Assembly (NCBI RefSeq): GCF_005049105.1
Contig: NZ_SUKA01000001.1
Location: 1 to 64,000, forward strand
Direction: 5' to 3'
Length of the DNA stretch: 64,000 nucleotides
From: Sphingobacterium alkalisoli
GTDB lineage: Bacteria; Bacteroidota; Bacteroidia; Sphingobacteriales; Sphingobacteriaceae
In this document: piece after piece, positions 52,713-60,299 of the stretch
Position numbering within the stretch: position 1 is the stretch's first letter
How the letters are laid out: the number at the start of each line of letters is the position of its first letter
Position numbers and translations under genes: made by a program
Notes under the pieces: model-generated
Told to the model about the DNA's origin: nothing
Seen by the model: the letters and a program-made list of their open reading frames with translations, nothing else
Databases searched by the model: none

Positions 52713-52791
52713 TTAAAGATGAGTTCCAAAACTTATCCGACATCAACCGATTGCATCTTTTCTTGTGTATTTTTATCTTTTGGACATTACG

Positions 52792-52848
52792 CAAACGTTT
52801 GTTTGTAAAACAGTTAATGTAAGTTTTTATTTTGTTTTATATCTTTAG
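52792..52848 (+). promoter_or_regulatory. Operator and promoter of the GH95 gene
   Basis: CAAACGTTTGTTTG (52792-52805), containing the palindrome CAAACGTTTG, is followed 48 bp later by a -7-like TATCTTTAG (52840-52848) inside the 19-bp block TTTTGTTTTATATCTTTAG. The same operator and block with nearly the same spacing precede the sulfatase gene (57406-57464), so both should answer to one regulator. Confidence 0.75.
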
Positions 52849-52874
52849 ATATAAACACATAAGCTAGACCTAAG

Positions 52875-55259
52875 ATGATCAATATTCGTTTTTTTTCTGT
52901 TAACCTCGTACATTTTCGCTGCCGTGCAATTGGACTTTATTCTTTCATTTCTATCGGGCTTTGTTTTATTCGATATTCCAATTGCAATGCCCAAGACAGT
53001 AGTCTAAAACTTTGGTACGACAAACCCGCCAGCATTTGGGAAGCCACTCTTCCATTGGGAAATGGGAAGATCGGTATGATGCCCGACGGAAAGGTAATAG
53101 ACGAAACCATTGTACTGAATGAAATCAGTATGTGGTCGGGAAGTCCGGAGGATCCGAATGACCCAGAAGCTTATCGCAAAGTGGAACGTATTCAAGCCCT
53201 TCTCCTTGCAGATAAAAATGATGAAGCAGAAAAATTAGTCAACCAAACATTTGTGACAAATGGTAAGGGATCTGGTCATGGGAACGGGGCAAACGTACCC
53301 TATGGTTGTTATCAGTTGTTTGGCAACCTGCAGTTGAAGTTTGATTCTCTTGATCACATTTCAAACTATCGACGAAGCTTGGATTTGGAGACTGCTACCG
53401 CCGTAACGGAGTTTACAGCGAAGGGCGTCGAATATAAACGTAGATATTATACGGCATTTGGTCCTAATGTGGGGGTAATTGCCTTGCATGCCAACAAAAA
53501 AAACACGTTGCGTTTTTCCTTGAGGCTGGATAGACCAGAAAATGTTGATGACTATCGCATCACTTCGGATGGCCTGCTAATCAACGGATCACTGCCGGAC
53601 GGAAAGGGAGGAAAAAATTTACGCTTCGCGGGAATAGTAAAGGTGAAAGGAAAAGACCTGCGCATTGAAAAGAAAGGAAAGGAGTTGACGGTTCAAGCCA
53701 GGGGTGATGTAGTCATATATATTGCGGCAAGCACGAGCTACTATGGTATTGACCCCGAAAAACAAGCTCAGGACGAGATAAGCAAAGTTGCCACGATCTC
53801 CGAAAAAAGACTTTACGCCGAACATGTGAAAAATTATCGTGCAAAATTTGACCGCGTTCATCTGCAACTTGCTACTGGAAAAAACAGTGAATTACCTACG
53901 GATAAACGTATCACGAATTTTTTCACGGATCCACATCAAGATCCGGCTATGGCTGCCTTGTATTTTCAATTCGGGCGCTATTTAACATTGTCCAGTACGG
54001 CTCCTGACGGTGAACGAGCATTGCCGCCCAATTTGCAGGGGCTATGGGCACATCAAATTCAGACTCCCTGGAATGGTGATTATCATTTAAATATTAATGC
54101 GCAGATGAACCACTGGGGTGTCGAGGTGGGAAATTTAAGCGAATACCATATGCCATTTATTCGACTGATCAAAGCATTGGCGCGACAAGGTAAACAAACG
54201 GCACAGGCATATTACAATGCGCCGGGCTGGGTGGTTTACATGATGACTAATGTATGGGGCTATACGGCTCCCGGCGAACACGCTTCATGGGGGGCGAGCA
54301 CAGCTTCAGGTTGGCTGTGCAATCATCTATGGGAACATTACCAATTTACACAAGATACCAGCTATTTGAACGATATTTACCCGATTTTAAAAGATGCAGC
54401 GGTATTCTATGATGCAACGCTGATTAGAGATCCCGCTACAGGATGGCTCGTAACCGCACCATCTGTTTCTCCAGAAAACGCTTTTCGCCTACCTAATGGA
54501 AAGGTGGCTTCTGTAGTAATGGGTCCAACGATCGACAACCAGATTGTACGTGAACTGTATCTTTCTTTAATTCAAGCAGATTCCATCTTACAAAAAGAAG
54601 ATCGTTTTGTAGCAGCGTTAAAATCTAAGCTGACCCAGATACCTCCGCCTGTTGTGATCAGCTCAAATGGTCGTGTCATGGAGTGGCTGAAGGATTATGA
54701 AGAAATAGAACCGCAACATCGGCATGTTTCCCATTTATACGGTTTATATCCGGCTCCGTTTATTTCTCCGCAAACCACACCAATATGGGCGGACGCGGCT
54801 CGCAAAACTCTTACCATACGGGGGGATCAAGGTACGGGATGGTCGCGCGCATGGAAGATTCTATTTTGGGCTCGTTTGCAGGATGGAGATCATGCGTTGG
54901 AAATATTACGCCAGCTTTTAAAGCCTGCTCATACAGATCAAGTTGCCTATAAAGGTGTTGGAGCAGGAACCTATCCTAACCTTTTCTGTGCCCATCCACC
55001 TTTTCAGATAGACGGCAACTTCGGCGGAAGTGCAGGTATTGCTGAAATGCTCTTGCAGAGCCATAATGGTTATATTCACCTTCTGCCTGCGTTGCCAAAA
55101 CAATGGCACGACGGCGAGGTACGAGGATTGAAAGCCCGCGGAAATTTTGAAATCGATATCCGGTGGAAAGCAGGGAAGGTGTTGGATTACAAGATTCGGG
55201 GACCGAAGGGCAATATAAAGGTGCTGATAAATGGTCAATATAAAATAGTGGGTACATAG
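52875..55259 (+). CDS. GH95-family alpha-L-fucosidase
   Basis: 794 residues. An N-terminal hydrophobic signal ([20 protein letters not shown]) is followed by the GH95 N-terminal beta domain ([40 protein letters not shown]), an (alpha/alpha)6 core with [32 protein letters not shown] and [14 protein letters not shown], and the late [20 protein letters not shown]. These are family hallmarks of inverting alpha-1,2-L-fucosidases (some members act on galactose). Periplasmic. Shares its operator with the sulfatase, pointing to sulfated fucose-containing glycans. Confidence 0.93.
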   Translation: MINIRFFSVNLVHFRCRAIGLYSFISIGLCFIRYSNCNAQDSSLKLWYDKPASIWEATLPLGNGKIGMMPDGKVIDETIVLNEISMWSGSPEDPNDPEAYRKVERIQALLLADKNDEAEKLVNQTFVTNGKGSGHGNGANVPYGCYQLFGNLQLKFDSLDHISNYRRSLDLETATAVTEFTAKGVEYKRRYYTAFGPNVGVIALHANKKNTLRFSLRLDRPENVDDYRITSDGLLINGSLPDGKGGKNLRFAGIVKVKGKDLRIEKKGKELTVQARGDVVIYIAASTSYYGIDPEKQAQDEISKVATISEKRLYAEHVKNYRAKFDRVHLQLATGKNSELPTDKRITNFFTDPHQDPAMAALYFQFGRYLTLSSTAPDGERALPPNLQGLWAHQIQTPWNGDYHLNINAQMNHWGVEVGNLSEYHMPFIRLIKALARQGKQTAQAYYNAPGWVVYMMTNVWGYTAPGEHASWGASTASGWLCNHLWEHYQFTQDTSYLNDIYPILKDAAVFYDATLIRDPATGWLVTAPSVSPENAFRLPNGKVASVVMGPTIDNQIVRELYLSLIQADSILQKEDRFVAALKSKLTQIPPPVVISSNGRVMEWLKDYEEIEPQHRHVSHLYGLYPAPFISPQTTPIWADAARKTLTIRGDQGTGWSRAWKILFWARLQDGDHALEILRQLLKPAHTDQVAYKGVGAGTYPNLFCAHPPFQIDGNFGGSAGIAEMLLQSHNGYIHLLPALPKQWHDGEVRGLKARGNFEIDIRWKAGKVLDYKIRGPKGNIKVLINGQYKIVGT

Positions 55260-55411
55260 CTGCTAAAGGGCCGACTAGCCCTGTAGCAGTTATTATTCCT
55301 CTTAATTCGGAGGTAGACGTTCCGCTAACATATGCTGATTACTATTATGTAGAAGCATTGATTCGTTATAAAAGATTGTTGAATGGTGAATCCCTGATTA
55401 AAACCTTATAG
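55259..55411 (+). pseudogene. C-terminal remnant of a GH88-like hydrolase
   Basis: A 50-codon frame without a start, overlapping the GH95 stop by one base, encodes GPTSPVAVIIPLNSEVDVPL then TYADYYYVEALIRYKRLL. This matches the C-terminal end of GH88-type unsaturated glucuronyl hydrolases as I know them (xPLxYADYYFLEALLRYK). The catalytic part is missing, so a GH88 gene once followed the fucosidase. Confidence 0.6.
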
Positions 55412-55425
55412 GGACAAGGTTATCA

Positions 55426-55803
55426 CTACGACTTTTTCCGAATGTTGGGTACATTATACAGAACCTTCCATTCGGAATTTTCGTTTACCAACGTGATATT
55501 AGATGAAAAGCACAGCAATTCGCTCTCCAGTATAACCTTGGCGATGGCGATGTTGCCCCTTTCGTCTATAGACTCGATCTTAATCGTACGTGGTGAACCC
55601 CCGAATCGTTTTGTCTCAATCAGTTCGATGTAACGTGTCTTGGAAAAGATAAATATTCCCTTCTGTTCAAAAAATCCATCTTGTATATTTTGGTATGCAT
55701 CGTGCATTACGGCGGCTAATACGGAGGTATTACGTGTATCGGCGGCATTTACGAAGGTATGTATAGCCTGTATAATCGCTATGCTACAGTTCATTGTCGT
55801 CAT
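55426..55803 (-). CDS. NTF2/SnoaL-like protein
   Basis: 125 residues with the nuclear transport factor 2-like fold (putative lumazine-binding type). A helical start (AIIQAIHTFVNAADTRNTSV) with VMHDAYQNIQDGFFEQKGIF is followed by curved strands (IAIAKVILESELLCFSSNIT; ENSEWKVLYNVPN). It is 7 nt downstream of the azoreductase gene in the same operon, so it belongs to the set controlled by the ECF41-like sigma factor. The ligand is unknown. Confidence 0.8.
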   Translation of the reverse strand: MTTMNCSIAIIQAIHTFVNAADTRNTSVLAAVMHDAYQNIQDGFFEQKGIFIFSKTRYIELIETKRFGGSPRTIKIESIDERGNIAIAKVILESELLCFSSNITLVNENSEWKVLYNVPNIRKKS

Positions 55804-55810
55804 TATAATT

Positions 55811-56401
55811 TTAGATGAGTGCTGTTTTGATTTCCTGATAAATAGAGGCTAGATTGGTTGGCGTCGTTAATGGGTTGGCCGTGCCTTCTATTTCAAATAA
55901 ATAGCTGTGGCTAATGCCCATAAACGCCAAAATATCCGTTAAGTATCTTCCAAATATATCGATGTGCTCGGTAGGGTCTTTTTGGCCTCCCCTAGCCGTA
56001 ATTACAAATGCCTTCTTGTTAACAAGTAATCCTTGATGCGTGCCTTCTTCTGTATATCTAAATGTTTCATTGACCCGTACAATATGATCAATATATGCTT
56101 TTAGACGGGAAGGGATCATGAGGTTATACATCGGGCAGGTGATGAGTAGATAATCACTTGCTTTAATTTCATCAACGAGAGCATTGGATAGGTCTAGAAT
56201 GGCCACCTCTCTATCCTTGGCAAAAAATGCTGTAGTTAATTCCTGATGAAGATCGGGTATATCCAGAATTCGTAGATCACGGTAGATTACGTTTCCATGA
56301 GTATATTTTTTCTTCCATCGTTGTTCTAAAAAATCACCCATTGATCTACTATAAGAGCCGTCTGTGCGTATACTTGCATCGATTCGTAGTAATGTTTTCA
56401 T
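55811..56401 (-). CDS. azoR: FMN-dependent NADH-azoreductase
   Basis: 196 residues of the flavodoxin-like quinone/azo reductase family. The FMN phosphate site is RIDASIRTDGSYSRSMGDFL; ITCPMYNLMIPSRLKAYIDH and TFRYTEEGTHQGLL are followed by KKAFVITARGGQKD, the usual azoR blocks in order. It reduces quinones or azo compounds with NADH in the cytoplasm, typically as electrophile defence. First gene of a two-gene operon with an ECF41-type promoter. Confidence 0.88.
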   Translation of the reverse strand: MKTLLRIDASIRTDGSYSRSMGDFLEQRWKKKYTHGNVIYRDLRILDIPDLHQELTTAFFAKDREVAILDLSNALVDEIKASDYLLITCPMYNLMIPSRLKAYIDHIVRVNETFRYTEEGTHQGLLVNKKAFVITARGGQKDPTEHIDIFGRYLTDILAFMGISHSYLFEIEGTANPLTTPTNLASIYQEIKTALI

Positions 56402-56422
56402 AAATACGTTTTTTGTTTACAA

Positions 56423-56449
56423 GACAACAAGTACTATCTGAATGTGACA
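56423..56449 (-). promoter_or_regulatory. ECF41-type promoter of azoreductase operon
   Basis: On the minus strand TGTCACA (56449-56443) is followed after exactly 16 nt by TGTC (56426-56423), close to the ECF41 consensus TGTCACA-N16-CGTC. It lies 22 nt upstream of the azoreductase start and just after the sigma gene stop. Confidence 0.7.
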
Positions 56450-57283
56450 CTATTCTAAATTATTTTGGAAATGTGATAATTTGTCCGGATCTACGATGGA
56501 ATATATATTTTCTATATGACCAGATGGACTGACAGAAAATATCTGACAGTTATAGAGTTTATTATTTTTATAAAAGCATACGGCCGGCTGATGGTTGACT
56601 ATGGCAAATGAATAATCCTTTGCTTCGAGAAACATCCCGTACACATATTGAAGAAGTTTTGCTGTTGCTTCACGACCTACCTCAATATCCTTTACCACAT
56701 TGACTTTCTGTCCACCATCTGCCATTATTCTGATATCATCGACCAATAGTTCTTCTAAACTACGAATGTCGGCATGTACGATTGCGTTGATATAGCGGGC
56801 TAGCAGCTCGTCTGGTTGCTGTCTTATCTTGAACGGCGCCCGGCACATTGCTTTTTTGGCTCGAGTCAGTAGTTGCCTGGAATTCGCTATACTGATTTCA
56901 AGTAAATTGGAAATCTCCTCATGCGTGTAATCAAATCCTTCTTTGAGTATAAAAACTGCTCGTTCCCTTGCATTCAATTTTTCCATCAATACCAGCAACG
57001 TATAGTTCGCAGTATGTTCTTTGAGCAGTTTCGAAGCGGGGTTGTCCGTAGCAACAGGCTCGGGCAACCATACACCATATTTAGCGGTACGTTTATTTCT
57101 CTTCTTAAAGTTGATGGAAAGATTGATGACAGTACGGATGAGATAATTGCGCTCATTTTCTATCTTAGATTTATCAACAGCAATGTATTTTTCGAGGGTA
57201 TCCTGTACCAGATCTTCTGCATCCTCATAAGATCCGACGATATTGTAAGCGTATGTAAGTAGTTTGCGGTATGTTTCGTCCAT
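56450..57283 (-). CDS. ECF41-like sigma factor with SnoaL-like C-terminal domain
   Basis: 277 residues from ATG 57283 (METYRK-type start DETYRKLLTYAYNIVG); an upstream ATG at 57382 would read through the promoter. Region 2 has GSYEDAEDLVQDTLEKYI, region 4 has LEISIANSRQLLTRAKKAM. The C-terminal NTF2/SnoaL domain (about 165-277) has the family-like DDIRIMADGGQKVN and NIYSIVDPDKL. In ECF41 proteins this domain senses an unknown signal and controls activity. The neighbouring azoreductase operon and its own promoter carry the matching motif. Confidence 0.87.
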   Translation of the reverse strand: MDETYRKLLTYAYNIVGSYEDAEDLVQDTLEKYIAVDKSKIENERNYLIRTVINLSINFKKRNKRTAKYGVWLPEPVATDNPASKLLKEHTANYTLLVLMEKLNARERAVFILKEGFDYTHEEISNLLEISIANSRQLLTRAKKAMCRAPFKIRQQPDELLARYINAIVHADIRSLEELLVDDIRIMADGGQKVNVVKDIEVGREATAKLLQYVYGMFLEAKDYSFAIVNHQPAVCFYKNNKLYNCQIFSVSPSGHIENIYSIVDPDKLSHFQNNLE

Positions 57284-57301
57284 TATATTCTTTTTCTTAC
57301 G

Positions 57302-57328
57302 GACAACTAAAGCCGATGAAACGTGACA
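57302..57328 (-). promoter_or_regulatory. ECF41-type autoregulatory promoter
   Basis: Minus strand TGTCACG (57328-57322), 16 nt, then TGTC (57305-57302), matching the azoreductase promoter in spacing and sequence. It lies 19 nt upstream of the chosen sigma-factor start, so the sigma factor probably activates its own gene. Confidence 0.65.
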
Positions 57329-57405
57329 ACTTATATATTTTTTTGTTAATGGGTGAATTGAACTGTTATTTATTAAGAACAAATGTAAAATTCTTCTACT
57401 AAATT

Positions 57406-57464
57406 AAACAAACGTTTGTTTGCAAATCCACTAGTGAAGATTTTCTTTTGTTTTATATCTTTAG
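57406..57464 (+). promoter_or_regulatory. Operator and promoter of the sulfatase gene
   Basis: The 16-bp perfect palindrome AAACAAACGTTTGTTT (57406-57421), then 34 bp later TATCTTTAG (57456-57464) in the block TTTTGTTTTATATCTTTAG, which is identical to that upstream of the GH95 gene. The palindrome centre ACGT with flanking AA/TT resembles LacI-family operators, but no LacI gene is in the window. Confidence 0.75.
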
Positions 57465-57486
57465 GTTCAAATATATTCGCTAAACT

Positions 57487-58875
57487 ATGAGACTATCGCT
57501 ATTGGCTTTATTCCTATTGACCCCTTTCCTTATTGCCATAGGACAGCAACAACGGCCAAACATTATCTTCATTCTGGCCGATGATCTCGGCTATGGAGAT
57601 ATTGGAGCCTATGGTCAAACAAACATTAAAACTCCTGTATTGGATAAGCTTGCTGCAGAAGGGAAATCTTACACACAGTTTTATGCTGGAAGCACTGTTT
57701 GCGCCCCGTCCAGAGCAAGCTTAATGACCGGAAGACATACCGGTCGCGGATATATCAGAGGCAACGGAGAGATCCCTTTGAGGAGAGAGGACACTATCCT
57801 GCCCGAGATGCTAAAACAATCAGGTTATACCACGGGTATGATGGGTAAATGGGGGTTGGGACTGGCAGGCACCGAAGGGGCTCCCGAGAAGAAGGGTTGG
57901 GACTTTTTCAGTGGTTTCCTGCACCATGTTGAAGGACATTTTCAGCGCAAAGATTCGGTGTGGACATACCAGAATGGAAATAGCACAAAAGTAGCCCTAG
58001 AAAAAGGAACCTACGTCAATGAGTGGTTTGCGCAACAGGCACTCAATTTTATAGATATCAACCAAAATACACCTTTTTTTCTATATGTTGCTTTTACACT
58101 ACCGCATGCCGAGTTGGCGGTACAACACCGCTATTTAGATCAATACCTAGATGCGAAAGGAAATAGTATTTTCCCGTCGGAAAAAGCGCAACCAAGCGGT
58201 TTACATTATGGACCTCAATCTTTTCCTAAAGCAGCTTATGCGGCAATGGTCTCTAGTGTAGACGATTATACGGGTTGGATTTTGAACAAGTTAGATGAAT
58301 TAGGCATCGCAGAGAATACGCTTGTGATCTTCACGAGTGATAACGGTACTCACCAAGAGGGTGGCCGGACATTAGCAGATGCAACAGATGTATTTCGAAG
58401 CAGTGGACCATTGCGGGGAATCAAACGCGATCTGTATGAAGGCGGAATAAGGATTCCGTTTATTGCCCGCTGGCCGAAGAAGATTAGTGCCGCAACAACG
58501 AGCAATCATATTGGTGCGTTCTGGGATATCTTACCCACATTTACGGAGCTCGCAGGGGGTAATGCTACTGCTAATATCGACGGAATATCGTTTGCTGCAG
58601 ATTTGACTGGTGGAAAAAATCAAGCACAGCATGAAACACTTTACTGGGAATTCAATGAAGGTGGATTTAAACAAGCATTACGGATGGGTAATTGGAAAGC
58701 AATACGTTTTTACAAAGGTAAGGAACCTCAACGTACAGAACTTTACGATTTAAGTACCGATATTGGTGAAACAAAAGATCTTGCTAATGAGTTTCCGGAT
58801 CAGGTCAAAAAAATGGAAGATATGATGGAAAAGCATCACACTTCCTCACAGCACCCTCTATTTAGGATTAAATAG
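57487..58875 (+). CDS. Sulfatase (S1 family), periplasmic
   Basis: 462 residues. A signal peptide (LALFLLTPFLIAIGQQQ), then the sulfatase start PNIIFILADDLGYGDIGAYG with the metal-binding DD, the formylglycine motif CAPSRASLMTGRHTGRGYI (CxPSR), a GMMGKWGLG block and late IFTSDNGTHQEGG. CxPSR needs an anaerobic-type or FGE maturase encoded elsewhere. It resembles arylsulfatase / GalNAc-6-sulfatase-like glycan sulfatases. Co-regulated with the GH95 fucosidase through a shared operator, consistent with sulfated fucan-type or host glycan use. Confidence 0.92.
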   Translation: MRLSLLALFLLTPFLIAIGQQQRPNIIFILADDLGYGDIGAYGQTNIKTPVLDKLAAEGKSYTQFYAGSTVCAPSRASLMTGRHTGRGYIRGNGEIPLRREDTILPEMLKQSGYTTGMMGKWGLGLAGTEGAPEKKGWDFFSGFLHHVEGHFQRKDSVWTYQNGNSTKVALEKGTYVNEWFAQQALNFIDINQNTPFFLYVAFTLPHAELAVQHRYLDQYLDAKGNSIFPSEKAQPSGLHYGPQSFPKAAYAAMVSSVDDYTGWILNKLDELGIAENTLVIFTSDNGTHQEGGRTLADATDVFRSSGPLRGIKRDLYEGGIRIPFIARWPKKISAATTSNHIGAFWDILPTFTELAGGNATANIDGISFAADLTGGKNQAQHETLYWEFNEGGFKQALRMGNWKAIRFYKGKEPQRTELYDLSTDIGETKDLANEFPDQVKKMEDMMEKHHTSSQHPLFRIK

Positions 58876-59230
58876 GGGAAATGGCCTTGAACCTATCATT
58901 TAGCATGATAAAAACAAATCGTGTAAAAAAAATCTTTCAAATCGTTTAGAAAGCCAATAAAAATATCCTATTTTAGTCAAAACTAACAATACCTTGCATA
59001 TGACCACTACATCTCAGAAAGCTCTCCTCCACCACATTAAAAAACATACAAGATCCACGTTTTTAGGAAAATCTCCGTTGTTTTAGTTGATGCGACCGCA
59101 GTCCAGTGATCAGGTACGAAAACTCACCATTTTGGTATCTATCGATTACTATAAGGAGATTACTCCTTAAACCACGCGAGCGTACAAATCATAAAACATT
59201 ATACTGTTATTAGTAGGCCGAAAATAACAC
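58876..59230. other. Intergenic region, no recognised gene
   Basis: 355 bp. A weak hairpin (TATCAT/ATGATA near 58895-58912) may end the sulfatase transcript. A 29-codon frame from 59000 has no family resemblance. The rest probably carries the promoter of the TetR-like gene. Confidence 0.4.
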
Positions 59231-59821
59231 ATGACTGAAAATAAAAAAACGAAAAAATCTTTAATCACTAAATCAAAACTATTAAATGCGGTAGAAACAG
59301 TGCTTATCGATAAAGGATTTACAGAATTAAAGGTAAATACAATTTGCGAGGCTTCGAAGGTAGATAAAAAACTGGTTTATTTCCATTTTGGAGACTTGAA
59401 GGGGTTACAAAACGAATACCTTCGAAAATATGACTTTTGGGAATCAAAAAGGGAAATCCCTGAAGAGGTCAACAAAGAAAAGGTCAAAGAGATACTTACG
59501 GATCAGCTGGCCTCTATTCATGAAAAGGATATACTGAAACGGCTATTAGTATGGGAGCTAAGCGAGGGCGACGAAGCGCTCAAAAAGGTTGCGTACGATA
59601 GGCAGAAAAATATGTGCAAGATGATCGATAAATTTGTTAATCAGCACAACTTCAAAATGGATGTACCTCCGCTTTTGGCTTTAATGATAGGTGGTTTACA
59701 TTATCTCTCCATCTATCCTACTGAAAAGGAAAACAAATTCTACGGCATCGATATGAATAGGAAAACCGATAGAAAGAGAATGGTCAGTACGATCAAAAGA
59801 CTAATCAAACAGATAGAATAA
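59231..59821 (+). CDS. TetR/AcrR-type transcriptional regulator
   Basis: 196 residues. The N-terminal TetR helix-turn-helix is KSKLLNAVETVLIDKGFTEL then VNTICEASKVDKKLVYFHFG (about 12-60), and the helical C-terminal ligand domain has no recognisable motif. A very basic start (TENKKTKKSLITK). It lies alone between the sulfatase and the BlaI gene, so its target is not evident. Confidence 0.85.
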   Translation: MTENKKTKKSLITKSKLLNAVETVLIDKGFTELKVNTICEASKVDKKLVYFHFGDLKGLQNEYLRKYDFWESKREIPEEVNKEKVKEILTDQLASIHEKDILKRLLVWELSEGDEALKKVAYDRQKNMCKMIDKFVNQHNFKMDVPPLLALMIGGLHYLSIYPTEKENKFYGIDMNRKTDRKRMVSTIKRLIKQIE

Positions 59822-59865
59822 AAGGGTATTATAGGGCTAAAATTTAAAATATTTTAAATTTTATT

Positions 59866-59913
59866 TTGATTCTACGAATTACTTCGTACATTTGATTACG
59901 AAACAATTCGTAG
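59866..59913 (+). promoter_or_regulatory. Promoter and dyad operator of the BlaI/M56 operon
   Basis: TTG (59866-59868), 18 nt, then TACATTTG (59887-59894) forms a Bacteroidota promoter. It is overlapped by a large dyad: CTACGAATT (59872-59880) with AATTCGTAG (59905-59913), and inner near-repeats ACTTCGTA / TACGAAAC (59881-59888, 59897-59904). The dyad covers the core promoter, as expected for repression by the BlaI-like protein. Confidence 0.8.
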
Positions 59914-59918
59914 AAGAT

Positions 59919-60293
59919 ATGAACGAACAATTAATGAAGCCTACCGAAGGCGAAATGGAAATTTTGCAAGTTCTTTGGAAAAGAGGGGAATGTACCGTGC
60001 GTGAAGTATTCGAAGAACTAAACAAAAAAGACATCGGATATACCACCATCCTGAAAATCATGCAGATCATGCTCGAGAAAGGAATGGTTGACAGAAACAC
60101 CTCCTCAAAAACGCACATCTATAAAGCGTTGCTTAATAAAGAGAATACACAACAGCACTTTCTGAACAAGATGATAGATACCGTTTACAACGGATCTACA
60201 GCACGATTAGTGATGCAGGCTTTGGGTAATAAAAGTGCGAGTAGGGAAGAAATCGATTTAATAAAAGAATACCTGGAAAAACTTGAAAAATAA
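59919..60293 (+). CDS. BlaI/MecI-family transcriptional repressor
   Basis: 124 residues from ATG 59919; a TTG at 59892 is excluded because it lies inside the promoter. Winged helix with LMKPTEGEMEILQVLWKRGE, TVREVFEELNKKDIGYTTIL and MLEKGMVDRNTSSKTHIYKA, the BlaI pattern. The C-terminal helices form the dimer. It should bind the dyad over its own promoter and be released when the M56 partner, encoded 6 nt downstream, triggers its cleavage. Confidence 0.92.
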   Translation: MNEQLMKPTEGEMEILQVLWKRGECTVREVFEELNKKDIGYTTILKIMQIMLEKGMVDRNTSSKTHIYKALLNKENTQQHFLNKMIDTVYNGSTARLVMQALGNKSASREEIDLIKEYLEKLEK

Positions 60294-60299
60294 AAGACT

